From NCBI RefSeq assembly GCF_017353175.1, contig NZ_JAFMYW010000005.1:434001-498000 (forward strand): a DNA stretch of 64,000 nucleotides, given 5' to 3'. Of this stretch, positions 63,567 through 64,000 are shown in pieces; the first letter of the stretch is position 1; each line of letters opens with the position of its first letter. The stretch comes from Fibrella forsythiae. Its GTDB lineage: Bacteria > Bacteroidota > Bacteroidia > Cytophagales > Spirosomataceae. Made by a program: the position numbers and the translations under genes. Under the pieces are notes generated by a model that was not told the DNA's origin, did not search any database, and worked only from the letters and a program-made list of their open reading frames with translations.

Positions 63567-63585
63567 TATACCCCACATAATACCC
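63567..63585 (+). repeat. Right integrase arm-type repeat
   Basis: TATACCCCACATAATACCC, 17 of 19 identical to the repeat at 63,359-63,377. It lies 55 bp to the right of the tRNA-Ser core. Confidence 0.65.
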
Positions 63586-63739
63586 TTCCATTTTTATACT
63601 GTGTTAGACAATTAAGTTTGCTTGGCCCTACTCAAAGTGAGCTTCATCCAAAATTCAACGCACTTAAAGGTCATAAGACAACCATACTTGAACAGATGGC
63701 TCAAAGAATTAGCGACTTGATGGTTTGACCATTCTCATT

Positions 63740-64000
63740 CTAAAAAGTACTACCTACAGATCGTTTCTGGTTTGAGTATGCAACCAGCTCGGCGTGAGTG
63801 CCTCGTTTGGCAAGCACCGATTTATCAAATACCACAGTCTGATCGGCGTGGCAGACGATGCTAAGTCGATGGCCCACGATAACTACCGTGCGACCCGCGA
63901 AAAAATCGGTTAAGTTCTTCATAATCACCGCTTCATTGGCAGCATCAATACGGTCTACGCCCACGGCGACATTACAGGCGATGGTGTCAGAAAAATAAAT
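63740..64000 (-). pseudogene. ABC transporter ATPase, internally deleted, runs off window
   Basis: On the minus strand the open frame enters from the right edge with FSDTIACNVAVG, the Q-loop region of peptidase-type exporters (normally IFSDTIAxNIAVGD). It jumps directly to DAANEAVIMKNLTDFFAGRTVVIVGHRLSIVCHADQTVV, the H-loop region. The stretch that should lie between, with LSGGQ and the Walker B Asp-Glu, is missing, so the ATPase cannot work. It resembles the C-terminus of bacteriocin/peptide exporters. A GTG at 63,964 is only an artificial start. Confidence 0.8.

Overview
The window reads as a chromosome segment of a Cytophagales bacterium (Bacteroidota, Spirosoma-like). This rests on the gene families (TonB receptor with a carboxypeptidase-like N-terminal domain, PorT-type outer-membrane barrels, LVIVD lipoprotein, DUF4230, split nuoA/nuoB) and a Bacteroidota-type promoter (TTG / TAnnTTTG) in front of the tRNA-Phe gene. 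No search could be run, so the genus is an inference.

Positions 1-25,250 are ordinary chromosome: a Rieske lipoprotein / haem-b-like protein / YceI cluster; nuoA and nuoB with a foreign gene between them; YqgE; an ECF sigma factor translationally coupled to an anti-sigma-like membrane protein; an LVIVD lipoprotein; TypA/BipA; a TonB-dependent receptor; PAP2; an ExbB/ExbD pair; an SDR; and a heterodisulfide-reductase-like pair of Fe-S proteins. Two features stand out. Many gene junctions carry long, nearly perfect hairpins whose outer arms are unique to each locus while several share an inner GCGCTGCT / AGCAGCGC core. The 7-mer GGTACGT is very frequent here and almost absent from the island.

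From just after the tRNA-Phe gene (25,177-25,249) to about 63,500 lies a mosaic mobile island, mostly more AT-rich. It holds two copies of a mobilization module. Module 1 (38.1-43.7 kb) has an intact T4CP-like ATPase, a membrane protein, an intact MobF relaxase-helicase and a small overlapping gene. Module 2 (44.9-52.7 kb) has a broken VirD4-type coupling protein and a broken MobF relaxase with its own overlapping small gene. No mating-pore genes are visible, so the island is probably mobilizable and not self-transmissible. Plasmid-type housekeeping genes (ArdC, RadC-like JAMM protein, toprim primase-like protein, HTH proteins) form a minus-strand block at 54.7-57.5 kb. AT-rich cargo sits between: a fused HigB-HigA protein followed by a four-TM membrane protein and an MBL-fold hydrolase; a two-gene pair with another four-TM protein; a glycosyltransferase; a LytS/LytR pair; a DUF5694 lipoprotein; and a GIY-YIG/DUF4357 protein next to AlpA and a P4-type integrase.

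At 63,492-63,511 lies the last 20 bp of a tRNA-Ser gene (minus strand) without the rest of the gene. Near-identical 19-bp direct repeats, plausible integrase arm sites, lie on both sides. This looks like an attP-like junction between two islands stacked at one tRNA-Ser gene. The last 260 bp hold an ABC-transporter pseudogene with its signature and Walker B region deleted.
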